Shown here piece by piece: positions 15,717-27,097 of a stretch of 64,000 bases of DNA. The notes below the pieces were generated by a model. That model searched no databases, was not told the origin of the DNA, and worked only from the letters and a program-made list of their open reading frames with translations. The translations under genes and the position numbers were made by a program. The stretch comes from Dyella sp. C9 (GTDB lineage Bacteria; Pseudomonadota; Gammaproteobacteria; Xanthomonadales; Rhodanobacteraceae): NCBI RefSeq assembly GCF_003332825.1, contig NZ_QIRF01000012.1, positions 1-64,000 of the forward strand, given 5' to 3'. Position 1 is the first letter of the stretch. The number at the start of each line of letters is the position of its first letter.

Positions 15717-16448
15717 TTAGGCCTTGCTGTCCGGCGATGGTGAATGCGGGCGGTGGCGGCGATGTAGCAGGCGCTCCACCAGCACGGCCAGCAGGGCCAG
15801 TACGCCGATGGCGCACAGCGGCAGCCAGACCGCCGGTTGCATCAGCAGGCCGAGGCCGAAATGGCCGTTGCTGCTGGCCAGCGCCTTGCCCAGCCCCGCG
15901 CCGATCGAGGTCTCGAAAATCAGCGAGACGGTGCCGCCCAGCCAGCTGGCGCCGAGGAACAGCCAAAGCGGGCAACGCAGCCACGCCAGCGCTACCGTCA
16001 CCAGCCCGAATGGCGCCACCGGCACGAAGCGCACGAACATGGTGTAGGCCACCGGGTGGCGTTCGAAGCCATGGTGCAGCCTGTCCACGATGGCCGGGGG
16101 ATGCTTGCTGCCGGCGCCGAAGGCGTAGCGGCTGGCCAGGAACAGGATCAACGTGCCCAGGGTCAGACCGACGGAGGCGTAGATGGTGCCCTCCAACGTG
16201 CCGAAGGCGAAGCCGCCAGCCATGATGATGATTACCGTGCCGGGGATGCCGGTGGACATCGCCAGCGTCAGCAGACCGATGAAGGCCACGCGGGCCAGCC
16301 ACGGCGCGCTTTCGATCTCGGTGCGGAGTTGGGCCTGGTGCTGCACCAGATGCTCGGGGTGCAGCCGATCGAGCACGCCGGAGCTGAACAGCACGATGCC
16401 GGCCAGCACCAGCAGGATCAATGGCAGCGCGGCGCGCAGGCGGCTCAA
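15717..16448 (-). CDS. VTT-domain (TVP38/TMEM64/DedA-like) membrane protein
   Basis: A 243-residue multi-pass inner-membrane protein. The VTT signature is visible as STGIPGTVIIIMAGGFAFGTLEG (read from about residue 64), LASRYAFG and FVRFVPVAPFGLVTVALA. Family members are scramblases or transporters of lipids; the substrate here is unknown. The start appears to be TTG 16448, overlapping the TGA of the upstream deaminase gene (TTGA), so the two are co-translated. Confidence 0.85.
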   Translation of the reverse strand: MSRLRAALPLILLVLAGIVLFSSGVLDRLHPEHLVQHQAQLRTEIESAPWLARVAFIGLLTLAMSTGIPGTVIIIMAGGFAFGTLEGTIYASVGLTLGTLILFLASRYAFGAGSKHPPAIVDRLHHGFERHPVAYTMFVRFVPVAPFGLVTVALAWLRCPLWLFLGASWLGGTVSLIFETSIGAGLGKALASSNGHFGLGLLMQPAVWLPLCAIGVLALLAVLVERLLHRRHRPHSPSPDSKA

Positions 16449-17002
16449 TAGTGCTGTCCGCTTTGGCCGTAGGCCGCCAGCACGGCGCGTGCCTGCTCGC
16501 GCAGGACGTCGCGACGCACCTGGATGCCACGGCGTTCAAGCTCGCCGGCCCAGTCCGCGGGCAGGGGGCCTTCGTCGAACTCGGTGAGTTCTTCCACGTC
16601 CTCGGCGCGGGCGCCGATCAGCAGTTCGTCCACGCCCGCCCACACGGTGGCGCCATAGCACTGGCAGCACGGCTGCGCACTGGTGGCCAGCGTGTAGCGG
16701 TTGCCGTCGCCATTGAGGCGGAAGGCGGCGAGGCGCTGCTGTGCGCTCATGTAGGCCATCATCTCCGCGTGGGCCACCGAACAGGTCTGCGGCACCACGC
16801 GGTTCACGCCCACCGAGACCACGCGGCCTTCGGCGTCGAACACGGCGGCGCCAAACGGGCCACCATGATTATGTTCGATGTTCTGGCGTGACAGCTCGAT
16901 GGCCAGGCCCACGCGCTCCTCGTCGGTGAGATAGCGCTTGGTGGTGTCGACCATGTCGCCGATCCACGGCGGCAGGGTCAGGTGAATCTGCAAACGCAGC
17001 AT
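16445..17002 (-). CDS. Nucleoside/guanine deaminase family protein
   Basis: A 185-residue zinc-dependent cytidine-deaminase-fold enzyme. The zinc site is complete: CSVAHAEMMAYM supplies His and the catalytic Glu, and SAQPCCQCYG supplies the PCxxC cysteines. NHGGPFGAAVFDAEG is typical of guanine deaminase-like nucleoside deaminases. ATG 17002 has AAGGAGAG five bases upstream. It lies 25 bases downstream of glnS and overlaps the VTT gene. The exact base used is uncertain. Confidence 0.87.
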   Translation of the reverse strand: MLRLQIHLTLPPWIGDMVDTTKRYLTDEERVGLAIELSRQNIEHNHGGPFGAAVFDAEGRVVSVGVNRVVPQTCSVAHAEMMAYMSAQQRLAAFRLNGDGNRYTLATSAQPCCQCYGATVWAGVDELLIGARAEDVEELTEFDEGPLPADWAGELERRGIQVRRDVLREQARAVLAAYGQSGQHY

Positions 17003-17026
17003 GTAACTCTCCTTGTGATGCCGACG

Positions 17027-18820
<1,794 letters not shown>

Positions 18821-19050
18821 CGGGACTCGAAGCTCGTACGCAGTGACGGAAACGACCAAGTTTACCTTGTCCAAGGTGGGGGTGTTTCGTCCGTTTTTCA
18901 GCCGCGGCACCGTGCCTTTGGCCATGCCCCGGGGCCACTGCGGCGGGCGCCCCGGGCACCCGCGGTGGTAGCCAGGGCGCTGTCTTCACCCCACAAACAC
19001 AGCGGCGGCAAGAACTTGCCCCGTATCCGCCGCCGCGCTAGCGTGAGCCC

Positions 19051-19332
19051 ATGCGCATCGCCTACCGAGCCGAGAGCCTGATCGACGCCCATCTGGTGAA
19101 GGATGCGCTGGAGCGCGCCGACATTCCCGCCTTCGTTGCCGGGGAGTACCTCACTGGCGCGGTCGGCCAGCTGCCGGCCCTGGACTACATTGCGGTGCTG
19201 GTGCCCGAGGCCAGCCTGCCGCTGGCAGAACAGGTGGTGCGCGAGGTCGAGGCTTCGCTGGTCGAGGCCCGGCAGGTACTGGGCGAGACCGAGGATGATC
19301 CGGACGCACCCTGCTGGCCGGCCTTGGGCTAG
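19051..19332 (+). CDS. DUF2007 family protein
   Basis: A 93-residue protein with the DUF2007 pattern: RAESLIDAHLVKDALERADI at the N-terminus, then a GLY/GEY turn and YIAVLVPEASLPLAEQVV. The family is called putative signal-transducing protein and its members often bind metal ions via Cys; here only one C-terminal cysteine is present. The gene is transcribed divergently from glnS, 66 bases upstream of apt. Confidence 0.83.
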   Translation: MRIAYRAESLIDAHLVKDALERADIPAFVAGEYLTGAVGQLPALDYIAVLVPEASLPLAEQVVREVEASLVEARQVLGETEDDPDAPCWPALG

Positions 19333-19397
19333 CCGGGCCGGTGATGCAGGGCGTTATGCTCCCCGGGGCGCACAGCCCGCGCAGTAGGGAGCACCCC

Positions 19398-19931
19398 ATG
19401 CAAGATTCGTTGCAGCAGATCCAGGCACTGATCCGCGCGGTGCCGGATTTCCCCAAGCCCGGTGTCACCTTCCGCGATATCACTCCCTTGCTCGCCGACG
19501 CCGGCGGCTTCGCGCGTTGCATCGACGCGCTGGCCGAGCCGTGGCAGGGCAGCGGGGTGCAGGCCGTATGCGGCATCGAATCTCGGGGTTTCATTTTTGG
19601 CGCGGCGCTGGCGCAGAAGCTGCACGCGGGCTTCGTGCCGCTGCGCAAGCCCAACAAGCTGCCGCCGCCGGTGGTCTCGGTGGACTACCAGCTCGAATAC
19701 GGGGTCGATCGCCTGGAGGCGCGTAACGATGCCCTGCGTCGCGGCGAAAGGGTATTGATCGTCGATGACGTGCTGGCGACAGGCGGCACGCTCGCGGCCG
19801 CGCGCAGCCTGGTGGTGGATCGCCTGGGCGCGCAGCTGGTGGGCGCCAGCGTGGTGATCGAACTGGTTGCGCTGCAGGGGCGTGCGCGCTGGGGCGACAG
19901 TGCGCCCCTGTATGCGCTGCTGCACTACTGA
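19398..19931 (+). CDS. apt: Adenine phosphoribosyltransferase
   Basis: Salvages adenine to AMP using PRPP. The 177 residues include [28 protein letters not shown] and the PRPP loop [17 protein letters not shown], all diagnostic of Apt. ATG 19398 is preceded by TAGGGAG; an upstream ATG at 19341 would add unmatched residues. It lies between a DUF2007 gene and msrA on the same strand. Confidence 0.97.
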   Translation: MQDSLQQIQALIRAVPDFPKPGVTFRDITPLLADAGGFARCIDALAEPWQGSGVQAVCGIESRGFIFGAALAQKLHAGFVPLRKPNKLPPPVVSVDYQLEYGVDRLEARNDALRRGERVLIVDDVLATGGTLAAARSLVVDRLGAQLVGASVVIELVALQGRARWGDSAPLYALLHY

Positions 19932-20007
19932 AGCGGCGTCCGGCGGCGTTGATAAGGCGGCCACCGGCCGCCATATCCGTTGCATCCTCCTGAACCGGAG
20001 TTTCCCC

Positions 20008-20664
<657 letters not shown>

Positions 20665-20686
20665 TCCCTGCGTATGGCCGGCGGCG

Positions 20687-21646
20687 TCAGCGCGCCGCCG
20701 GCTTGTTTTCGGCGCCCGTGGCCTTCGGTGCATCGGCGAGGTCCGGCTGCAGCAGGCGGGGCGGCAGCGAGCGGATCACTTCCGCAAAGCGGGTCAGGAA
20801 CGGCGCAAGTGACGAACTCTTGCGCCACACCAGCGCAATGCGTCGGCTGGGTGCGTGTCCGGCAAATTCCAGCAGGTGCACGTTGTCGGTGCGCGCCACG
20901 GGCGGCTTGATCGCCAGCGTGGGCAACAGGGTGATGCCCACGTTCGCCGCCACCATCTGGCGCAACGTCTCCAGGCTGGTGGCGCGAAAGCCGGAACGCT
21001 CGCCGGCACCGGCCAGCTGGCAAACCTCCAGGGCCTGGTCGCGCATGCAGTGGCCGTCCTCCAGCAGGAGCAGGCTCTCGTCTTCCAGATCGTCCAGCTT
21101 CAGGCGCTTCTGCTTGTGGGCCAGGGGATGTTCTTCGGGTACGGCCAGGACGAACGGTTCCTCGAACAGGAATTCCGTGTGCAGGCTGTCCTCATGCAGG
21201 GGCAGGGCGAGGATGCCCACGTCCAGCGAGCCCTCGCGCAGCATCCTGATCACCTGCTCGGTCTTCTCCTCCACCAGCAGCAGCTCCAGGCGGGGGAAAT
21301 GCTTGCGCACCAGCGGCACCAGGTGCGGCAGCAGGTAGGGGCCGAGCGTAGGGAAGATGCCCAGGCGCAGCGTGCCGGACTCCGGGTCGCGCGTGCGCTG
21401 GGCGATCGCCTTGATCTCGTCGATTTCCGACAGCACGCCGCGGGCGCGGCGGGCGATCTCGCGGCCGGTCTCGGTGAGCAGCACCTTGCGCGGCGTGCGC
21501 TCGACCAGGGCCACGCCCAGCTCGTCTTCCAGCTTCTTGATCTGGGTGGACAGGGTCGGCTGGCTGACGAAGCTCGCCTCCGCCGCCCGGCCGAAATGCC
21601 GGTGCTCGGCCAGGGCCACGAGATAGTGCAGGTCACGCAGGTTCAT
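20687..21646 (-). CDS. oxyR: Hydrogen-peroxide-responsive regulator OxyR
   Basis: LysR-type activator of peroxide defence genes. From ATG 21646 the protein has 319 residues: winged helix MNLRDLHYLVALAEHRHFGR with VSQPTLSTQIKKLE, then the effector domain. The two redox cysteines are Cys200 (EDGHCMRDQ) and Cys209 (LEVCQLAG), corresponding to OxyR Cys199 and Cys208, and FRATSLETLRQMVAA is also OxyR-specific. The open frame begins five residues earlier, but OxyR proteins start at MN(I/L)RDL. It is divergent from the aminopeptidase and convergent with msrA. Confidence 0.94.
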   Translation of the reverse strand: MNLRDLHYLVALAEHRHFGRAAEASFVSQPTLSTQIKKLEDELGVALVERTPRKVLLTETGREIARRARGVLSEIDEIKAIAQRTRDPESGTLRLGIFPTLGPYLLPHLVPLVRKHFPRLELLLVEEKTEQVIRMLREGSLDVGILALPLHEDSLHTEFLFEEPFVLAVPEEHPLAHKQKRLKLDDLEDESLLLLEDGHCMRDQALEVCQLAGAGERSGFRATSLETLRQMVAANVGITLLPTLAIKPPVARTDNVHLLEFAGHAPSRRIALVWRKSSSLAPFLTRFAEVIRSLPPRLLQPDLADAPKATGAENKPAAR

Positions 21647-21662
21647 CGAACACCGTCCCACC

Positions 21663-21685
21663 TGATTGATAGCTCATGTCAATCA
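21663..21685. promoter_or_regulatory. Inverted repeat before oxyR, possible LysR operator
   Basis: TGATTGA (21663-21669) and TCAATCA (21679-21685) form perfect 7-base arms around 9 bases, 17 bases before the oxyR start. The spacing and position suit autoregulation by OxyR, and it could also affect the divergent aminopeptidase promoter. The sequence is not a clear match to the E. coli OxyR consensus. Confidence 0.45.
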
Positions 21686-21833
21686 TAATGGGGTCTGCCA
21701 TCGGTGTGAGCAATGTATTTCGCGACGGCCCGGCGCAAGCCAAGTCCCAGCCGCATGCCTTTTGGCACTGTGTCGTTCGTCATGGCAGCACCTAGCGTGA
21801 AGGTTTGTCTGTCCCAAGGGGAGCCTTTCGCGC

Positions 21834-24518
21834 ATGCATCGTCTCGTACGTCCACTCGTCCTCACCGCCCTGGCCGCCTGCTGCGGCGCCGCCCTGGCCG
21901 CACCGGCCACCGATGACCAGCCGCACGGCAAGCTGCCGCGCTGGGCGGTGCCGGAGTCCTACCAGCTCGACTTCAAGGTCGACCCGCGCCAGCAGGACTT
22001 CTCCGGTACCACCGTGATCAAGCTGAAGCTGGACCAGGCTTCGGACCACCTGTGGCTGCATGGCCGCGAGCTGAAGGTGGGCAAGGTCACTGTGACCGAC
22101 GCGGCCGGCAAGGCCCGCGCGGCCAAGTACGTGGACGTGGCACCGCAGGAAGGCGTGGTGCGCATCGACTTCGGCAGCACGCTCAAGCCGCAGGAACTGA
22201 CCCTGGCCATCGAGTACACCGCGCCGCTCAACCAGCAGCTGCAGGGCCTGTACAAGGTGAGCCACGAGGGCCAGCCCTATGCCATGACCCAGATGGAGCC
22301 GATCAGCGCGCGCTATGCGTTCCCCGGCTTCGACGAACCCGGTTTCAAGACGCCGTTCGACATCCGCCTGACCATCCCCAATGACGAAGTGGGCGTGGCC
22401 AACACCAAGCAGATCAAGGAAGAGAAGGCCAGCGATGGCTGGAAGACGCTGACCTTCTCCACCACCAAGCCGCTGCCGACCTACCTGGTGGCCTTCGGCG
22501 TGGGTCCGTGGGACGTGGTGAAGGGTCCGGACATCTCGCCGACCGCCTACCGCGAGGGCAACCTGGAACTGCGCGGCATCGCCGCCAAGGGCGAGGGCCA
22601 CCGCATGCAGCACGTGCTGGGCGAAACCCCGAGCATCATCCACACGCTGGAGGACTACTACGGCTTCGGCTATCCGTGGGACAAGCTCGACCTGCTCGCC
22701 GCGCCGGACTTCTCCGCCGGCGCCATGGAAAACCCGGGCCTGGTCACCTTCCGCGACTGGCTGCTGCTGCTCGACCCGGATTCCCCGGCCAACTACGTGC
22801 GTGGCTCGTTCAACGTCACCGCGCATGAGCTGGCGCACCAGTGGACCGGCGACACCGTGACGCTGGCCTGGTGGGACGACCTGTGGCTCAACGAAGCCTT
22901 CGCCACCTGGATGCAGCAGAAGGTGACGCAGAAGGTGCATCCGGAATACCGCGCCGACCTCGACCGCGTGCGCGGCGCGCAGGGTGCGATGAACGGCGAC
23001 AGCCTGGTCACCACGCGCAAGATCCGCCAGCCGATCACCGGCAACGGCGACATCGAGACCGCGTTCGACGGCATCACCTACCAGAAGGGTGCGGCGGTGC
23101 TGGGCATGTTCGAAGGCTATGTCAGCGAGCCGGTGTTCCAGAAGGGCATGCGCGCCTACATCCAGGAACACAAGTTCGGCAACGCCACTGCCGACGACCT
23201 GATCGACGCCATCGCCAAGGCCGCCGACAAGGGCGACGACTTCAAGCAGGCGTTCAAGAGCTTCCTCAACCAGCCGGGCGTGCCGTACGTGCAGACCCAG
23301 CTGAGCGAAGAGAACGGCAAGACCGTGCTGCACCTCAGCCAGAGCCGCTACTTGCCGGTGGGTAGCAAGGGCGATGACAAGCAGGTATGGGGCGTGCCGA
23401 TGTGCGTGCGCTACGCCACCGCCAGCGGCACCAAGGTAAGCTGCGAGCTGTTCGACAAGGCCGAAGGCAGCATGGTGCTCGAAGGCGCCAGCAAGGGTAC
23501 CTGGGTGCTGCCCAATGCCAACGGCACCGGTTACTACCGCTTCGCCATGGCCAAGAACGACCTGGCCAAGCTGGGCAAGCAGATCGGCAAGCTCGACGAC
23601 GCCGAGCAGCTGGCCTATGCCGACGCGGTGTACGCCAGTTTCAAGCACGGCGACCTCGACGCCGGCGATGTGCTCGCCGCGCTCAAGCCGGTGACGGCAT
23701 CCAAGACGCGTGAGGTGGCCACCGCGCCGCTGACCAGCTTCAACTGGATCTACCGCAACCTGGCACAGACCGACGCGCAGCGCGCCAAGCTGGCCGCCTG
23801 GGCCAAGGCCGCCTACTTGCCGCGCCTGGCCGGGCTCGGTTACCACCGCAAGCCCAATGAGGCCGACAGCGACTCGCTGTTGCGCAGCACGCTGGCGGAC
23901 GAACTCGCACTGACGGTGAAGCTGCCGGAAGTGCGGGCCGAACTGCTCAAGCAGGGCGATGCCGCGCTCAAGCGCAAGGCCGATGGCCGTCTCGACCTCG
24001 CCGCCGCCGACTCCGACCTGCTGGGCGCTGCGCTCGGCGTGGCCGTGCAGGAACGCGGCAAGCCGGCCGTGGATGCACTGATCGCCGAGTTGCCGCAGAC
24101 CAGCGATCCGGCCCTGCGCAACGCCATGCTCGATGGCCTGAGCTCGGTGAACGATCCGGCCCAGGCCAACCAGGTGCGCGACTTCGCCCTCGACAAGAAG
24201 GTGAAGGTAGGCGAGATGGCCATGCTGTTGCGTGGCGGTCGTGACACTCGCGCACAGCGTGATGCCTCGTGGCAGTGGGCTACCGGCAACTACGACAAGA
24301 TCGTGGAGCGCACCGGCAGCTTCGCCGGCGGTCGCCTGCCTGACATGGTGGGCGGCGGTGGCTGCTCGCAGGATGAGGCTGATCGCCTGCAGGCGTTCTT
24401 CAAGGATCGCGCCAAGCAGGTGAGCGGTGCCGAGCGCGGCCTGGCGCAGGCCAGCGAATCCACCGTGCTGTGTTCGGCGCTGGTGTCCAAGCAGGACGCC
24501 GCAGCGATCCTGCGCTGA
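21834..24518 (+). CDS. Exported M1-family zinc aminopeptidase
   Basis: An 894-residue gluzincin that removes N-terminal residues from peptides. A probable signal peptide (LVLTALAACCGAALAAPA) indicates export to the periplasm. The exopeptidase motif GAMEN occurs in SAGAMENPGLVTFR and the zinc site in TAHELAHQW with the downstream Glu in NEAFATW. An ERAP1-like C-terminal helical domain follows (about residues 530-890). The ATG lies after AAGGGGAG at 21816-21823. The architecture is like puromycin-sensitive/ERAP1-type enzymes rather than E. coli PepN. Confidence 0.92.
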   Translation: MHRLVRPLVLTALAACCGAALAAPATDDQPHGKLPRWAVPESYQLDFKVDPRQQDFSGTTVIKLKLDQASDHLWLHGRELKVGKVTVTDAAGKARAAKYVDVAPQEGVVRIDFGSTLKPQELTLAIEYTAPLNQQLQGLYKVSHEGQPYAMTQMEPISARYAFPGFDEPGFKTPFDIRLTIPNDEVGVANTKQIKEEKASDGWKTLTFSTTKPLPTYLVAFGVGPWDVVKGPDISPTAYREGNLELRGIAAKGEGHRMQHVLGETPSIIHTLEDYYGFGYPWDKLDLLAAPDFSAGAMENPGLVTFRDWLLLLDPDSPANYVRGSFNVTAHELAHQWTGDTVTLAWWDDLWLNEAFATWMQQKVTQKVHPEYRADLDRVRGAQGAMNGDSLVTTRKIRQPITGNGDIETAFDGITYQKGAAVLGMFEGYVSEPVFQKGMRAYIQEHKFGNATADDLIDAIAKAADKGDDFKQAFKSFLNQPGVPYVQTQLSEENGKTVLHLSQSRYLPVGSKGDDKQVWGVPMCVRYATASGTKVSCELFDKAEGSMVLEGASKGTWVLPNANGTGYYRFAMAKNDLAKLGKQIGKLDDAEQLAYADAVYASFKHGDLDAGDVLAALKPVTASKTREVATAPLTSFNWIYRNLAQTDAQRAKLAAWAKAAYLPRLAGLGYHRKPNEADSDSLLRSTLADELALTVKLPEVRAELLKQGDAALKRKADGRLDLAAADSDLLGAALGVAVQERGKPAVDALIAELPQTSDPALRNAMLDGLSSVNDPAQANQVRDFALDKKVKVGEMAMLLRGGRDTRAQRDASWQWATGNYDKIVERTGSFAGGRLPDMVGGGGCSQDEADRLQAFFKDRAKQVSGAERGLAQASESTVLCSALVSKQDAAAILR

Positions 24519-24534
24519 GCGTGACGAAGTGAAA

Positions 24535-24572
24535 GGCGCCGGGCGGTGAAAGCCGCCCGGCGCCTTTTTTTT
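24535..24572 (+). terminator. Strong intrinsic terminator after the aminopeptidase
   Basis: A perfect 12-base stem GGCGCCGGGCGG/CCGCCCGGCGCC with a six-base loop is followed by eight T residues, 16 bases after the stop. Confidence 0.95.
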
Positions 24573-24682
24573 GTCCCGTCATTGTCCGAACGAGTTGGGA
24601 TGCTTGCGCGGCGGCTTCTCGCCTCGCATGCTGCGGCGGGATGCACGGTAGCGTCGAAGGCGGACATTCAACCGGAGGATGC

Positions 24683-25321
24683 ATGGCCAGCAGCACGCAG
24701 GATCTGGAGCAATTTGTGCGCGACGCCCTCGGGCGGGGCTGTTCACGGCCCAGTATCGAGAAAGCCCTGGGCGATGCGGGTTGGGAGCCCGAGCAAACAC
24801 GCGGCGCGATGGCCGCTTATGCCGATGTAGACTTCGTTGTGCCCGTGCCAAGGCCTCGGCCCTATGTGTCGGCACGTGAGGCTTTCCTCTACCTGGTGCT
24901 GTTCACCACGCTTTACCTCACCGCATATCACCTTGGCAGCCTGCTGTTCGAGTTGATCAACCGTGCGTTTCCCGATGCCGCATCGCCGTACAACAACGGC
25001 GTTTCACGCAGCATCCGCTGGTCGGTATCGTCGGTCGTCATCGCCTTCCCGGTATTCCTCTTGCTGTCGGTGAAGATCGGGAAGGAATTGGCGCAACAGC
25101 CCATCAAGCGACTGTCCGCCGTGCGCCGCTGGCTGACTTATCTCACCCTGTTCGTCGCTGCCGTAGTGCTTATCTGCGACCTGATCACCCTGGTTGATGG
25201 CTTGCTGGGTGGGGACATCACTACGCGCTTCGTATTGAAGGTGCTGGTGGTCGCGGCGATCGCCACCGTGGTGTTCGGCTACTACCTGTGGGACCTTCGC
25301 CGTGATGAGCGTGCCGCATGA
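24683..25321 (+). CDS. DUF5671 family membrane protein
   Basis: A 212-residue protein with an N-terminal SHOCT-like/helical segment (DLEQFVRDALGRGCSRPSIE followed by GWEPEQTRGAMAAY) and four membrane helices, starting with EAFLYLVLFTTLYLTAYHLG. This matches the DUF5671 family, a predicted membrane domain of unknown role. ATG 24683 has GGAGGA four bases upstream. Its stop overlaps the next start as ATGA. Confidence 0.82.
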   Translation: MASSTQDLEQFVRDALGRGCSRPSIEKALGDAGWEPEQTRGAMAAYADVDFVVPVPRPRPYVSAREAFLYLVLFTTLYLTAYHLGSLLFELINRAFPDAASPYNNGVSRSIRWSVSSVVIAFPVFLLLSVKIGKELAQQPIKRLSAVRRWLTYLTLFVAAVVLICDLITLVDGLLGGDITTRFVLKVLVVAAIATVVFGYYLWDLRRDERAA

Positions 25322-25761
25322 GTCCGCGTCGCGGTATCCGCTGGCTGTCTGCGGGCGTTTCGGTGGTTGTGCTTGCAGCCGTTCTCGCGGGCCTGTCGGT
25401 GCTTGGCTCACCGATGCACCAGCGTGCGTTGCGATTGGATACGATCCGCACAAGCAACCTGGGGCAATTGGCCATTGGCATCTCCGGCTACTGGGCGGCC
25501 CACAAGGCGTTGCCGCCAACGCTGGAAAGCATCGACCCTTCGGACAGCCATCATCGTGATCCAGTGAGTGGTCAGCCTTACGGGTATGGCCTGGTCGACG
25601 CCACAACCTATCGACTATGCGCCCAGTTCGATACGGCCTCGGAGCAGGAAAGCTACCGTGCTGGCGCATTCATCCCTCCCAACCTTGGCCGCTGGAAGCA
25701 TCCGCAGGGCATGCATTGCTTCGTGACGGATGTACGTCAGGCTGGGGCGGGCATCTACTGA
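25318..25761 (+). CDS. Hypothetical membrane-anchored periplasmic protein
   Basis: A 147-residue protein with one N-terminal membrane helix (WLSAGVSVVVLAAVLAGLSV) and a periplasmic part containing LDTIRTSNLGQLAIGISGYW, YGYGLVDATTYRLCAQFDTA and HCFVTDVRQ. Two cysteines are present. The layout resembles small pilin-like or lipoprotein-like partners found beside DUF5671 genes, but no firm family was recognised. Translation is coupled to the preceding gene through ATGA. Confidence 0.78.
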   Translation: MSPRRGIRWLSAGVSVVVLAAVLAGLSVLGSPMHQRALRLDTIRTSNLGQLAIGISGYWAAHKALPPTLESIDPSDSHHRDPVSGQPYGYGLVDATTYRLCAQFDTASEQESYRAGAFIPPNLGRWKHPQGMHCFVTDVRQAGAGIY

Positions 25762-25850
25762 TCCGCGGGACGGGTTTCCACCATCCTTTTGGCATGGGGT
25801 TTGTGTATTCCTGCGAAATGTACGGCGCTGATTGGTATCAATGCCCGGAG

Positions 25851-25884
25851 CGCCGGGCGGAGCGTGCCGCCCGGCGTTTCGCTT
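25851..25884. terminator. Bidirectional terminator-like hairpin
   Basis: CGCCGGGCGG pairs with CCGCCCGGCG around AGCGTG, followed by TTTCGCTT. It lies between convergent genes and shares its stem sequence with the terminator at 24535. The weak T-tract makes efficiency uncertain. Confidence 0.6.
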
Positions 25885-25892
25885 CAGGCTGA

Positions 25893-26660
25893 TCAGTGCG
25901 GGCCGAGGCTATTGGCCAGGGCGGTAAGGTTCTGCGGTACCACGCGGATGAGGCCGCCGCGCGGACTGTCAATGTCGGCGATCAGCATGAAAGAGATGCC
26001 GATGATCACTGGCAGCACCAGCAGCAGGACAGGTTCCCTCGATGAGCCGCGCGCGCCGATGCCAAGCATCAGGTTGCAGGCCAGCGCGATGGCGAACATC
26101 AGGATCCACGCGGCGGTGGGAATGCGGTTCCACCACGCAGCCTGGGTATAGCCCTCGGAGTTGAGCACGTCGTTCATGCCCGACACCACCAGCGCCATCA
26201 CCGGGTTCGGCTGTTGCTGCGCAGGCGGCGTGACGATCGACCATAGGGCGGCCTGGGCGGCGTTCTTCTGCACATCCAGCTGGCGCAGTTGTTCTGGACC
26301 CAGTGGCCCGTAGTAGCGGATGCGCAGGCGAAGGTACTCGCTCAGCAGGGCGCGCGCCTTGCCAGCGTCGGCCGGTTGCAGAAAGTCGAGCCGCACGTAC
26401 TCGGTGCCGATGGCATTGGCTTCGGCTTCTTCGTAGTTCTTGCGCTGGTCGTAGCGGCTGATCGCCATCGAGAAGCTGAATCCGATGATCAGGCCCAGCA
26501 GGGTGAGCGTGGCCCCCTGCACCACGTTGAAGGTCTCGCGGACCTCTGCTTCGCCAGGGCGCTGCCATCGCGACAGGGCGATGCCAAGCCGGCCCATGAT
26601 CCACATGGCAATGGCCGACACGACCGCCAGCACTACCGGGTGGTCCGTGACGAAGCCCAT
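25893..26660 (-). CDS. Bestrophin-like DUF4239 membrane protein
   Basis: A 255-residue membrane protein. It has N-terminal helices (VVLAVVSAIAMWIMGRLGIA and TLTLLGLIIGFSFSMAIS), a cytoplasmic segment YDQRKNYEEAEANAIGTEYV, and two C-terminal helices (WILMFAIALACNLMLGIGA, LLLVLPVIIGISFMLIADI). This is the DUF4239/bestrophin-like pattern; chloride transport is possible but unproven. ATG 26660 has GAGGG upstream, whereas the longer frame to 26813 adds low-complexity residues. It is divergent from the TIR gene. Confidence 0.84.
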   Translation of the reverse strand: MGFVTDHPVVLAVVSAIAMWIMGRLGIALSRWQRPGEAEVRETFNVVQGATLTLLGLIIGFSFSMAISRYDQRKNYEEAEANAIGTEYVRLDFLQPADAGKARALLSEYLRLRIRYYGPLGPEQLRQLDVQKNAAQAALWSIVTPPAQQQPNPVMALVVSGMNDVLNSEGYTQAAWWNRIPTAAWILMFAIALACNLMLGIGARGSSREPVLLLVLPVIIGISFMLIADIDSPRGGLIRVVPQNLTALANSLGPH

Positions 26661-27097
26661 GAAATGCCCTCGCTGGTAGGTGGCCCAAGCCCGGCACGGC
26701 GCCGGAGCGGGATGTCCTTGGGGCGACAGCGTCGCATCCGGGAGGTCGGGACAGCAAGGGTGGCTCCCGCCAGGCGGGCCACACGTCTGGATGCCGTGGC
26801 CGGTCGATGCCATCCGCGACGAGGGCCGTGGGCGCCGGCCATTTCCCTCCGTCCCGTTCGCGTTCCATCCCGAGGCAACCGGCTTCGCGCAACGAGTCTC
26901 CGTGGAGCGTCACCTACGGCATGCCGCAGCGGCTCGATGCCTCATTAATGTGATGTGCATCACATTAATTATGCTATCTTGTTGATTCTGAACGCTGCGG
27001 TTGCGGGTTCTCGACGGGCTGGCGCTTGAGGGCCGGTCCAGGGCAAAGGGGAGTTCCCGGCTAGGGACGGCTGCCGCCCTTGGTAGCGGAGTGCGTG
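26661..27097. other. Divergent control region of the TIR locus
   Basis: These 437 bases hold no credible gene. The distal part, 26940-26992, is strikingly AT-rich against the GC-rich background and contains a CRP-type palindrome followed by TATGCT and TATCTT, candidate -10 elements for the rightward TIR gene. The last 100 bases before ATG 27098 are GC-rich leader sequence, ending in GCGGAG as ribosome binding site. Confidence 0.6.
26944..26969. promoter_or_regulatory. CRP/Clp-type binding site
   Basis: The core is TGTGA-N6-TCACA, matching both half-sites of the CRP consensus exactly. Symmetry extends to 12 bases per arm (ATTAATGTGATG and its complement), leaving only the central TG unpaired. 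It is centred about 141 bases before the TIR start codon. In this bacterial group the CRP-like protein Clp reads this motif. Whether it activates or represses depends on the unmapped transcription start. Confidence 0.75.

Noticed and set aside
21792..23846. 684-residue open frame on the minus strand
   Set aside because: It lies fully opposite the M1 aminopeptidase, is rich in His, Ala, Gly and Val without known motifs, and reflects high-GC codon bias.
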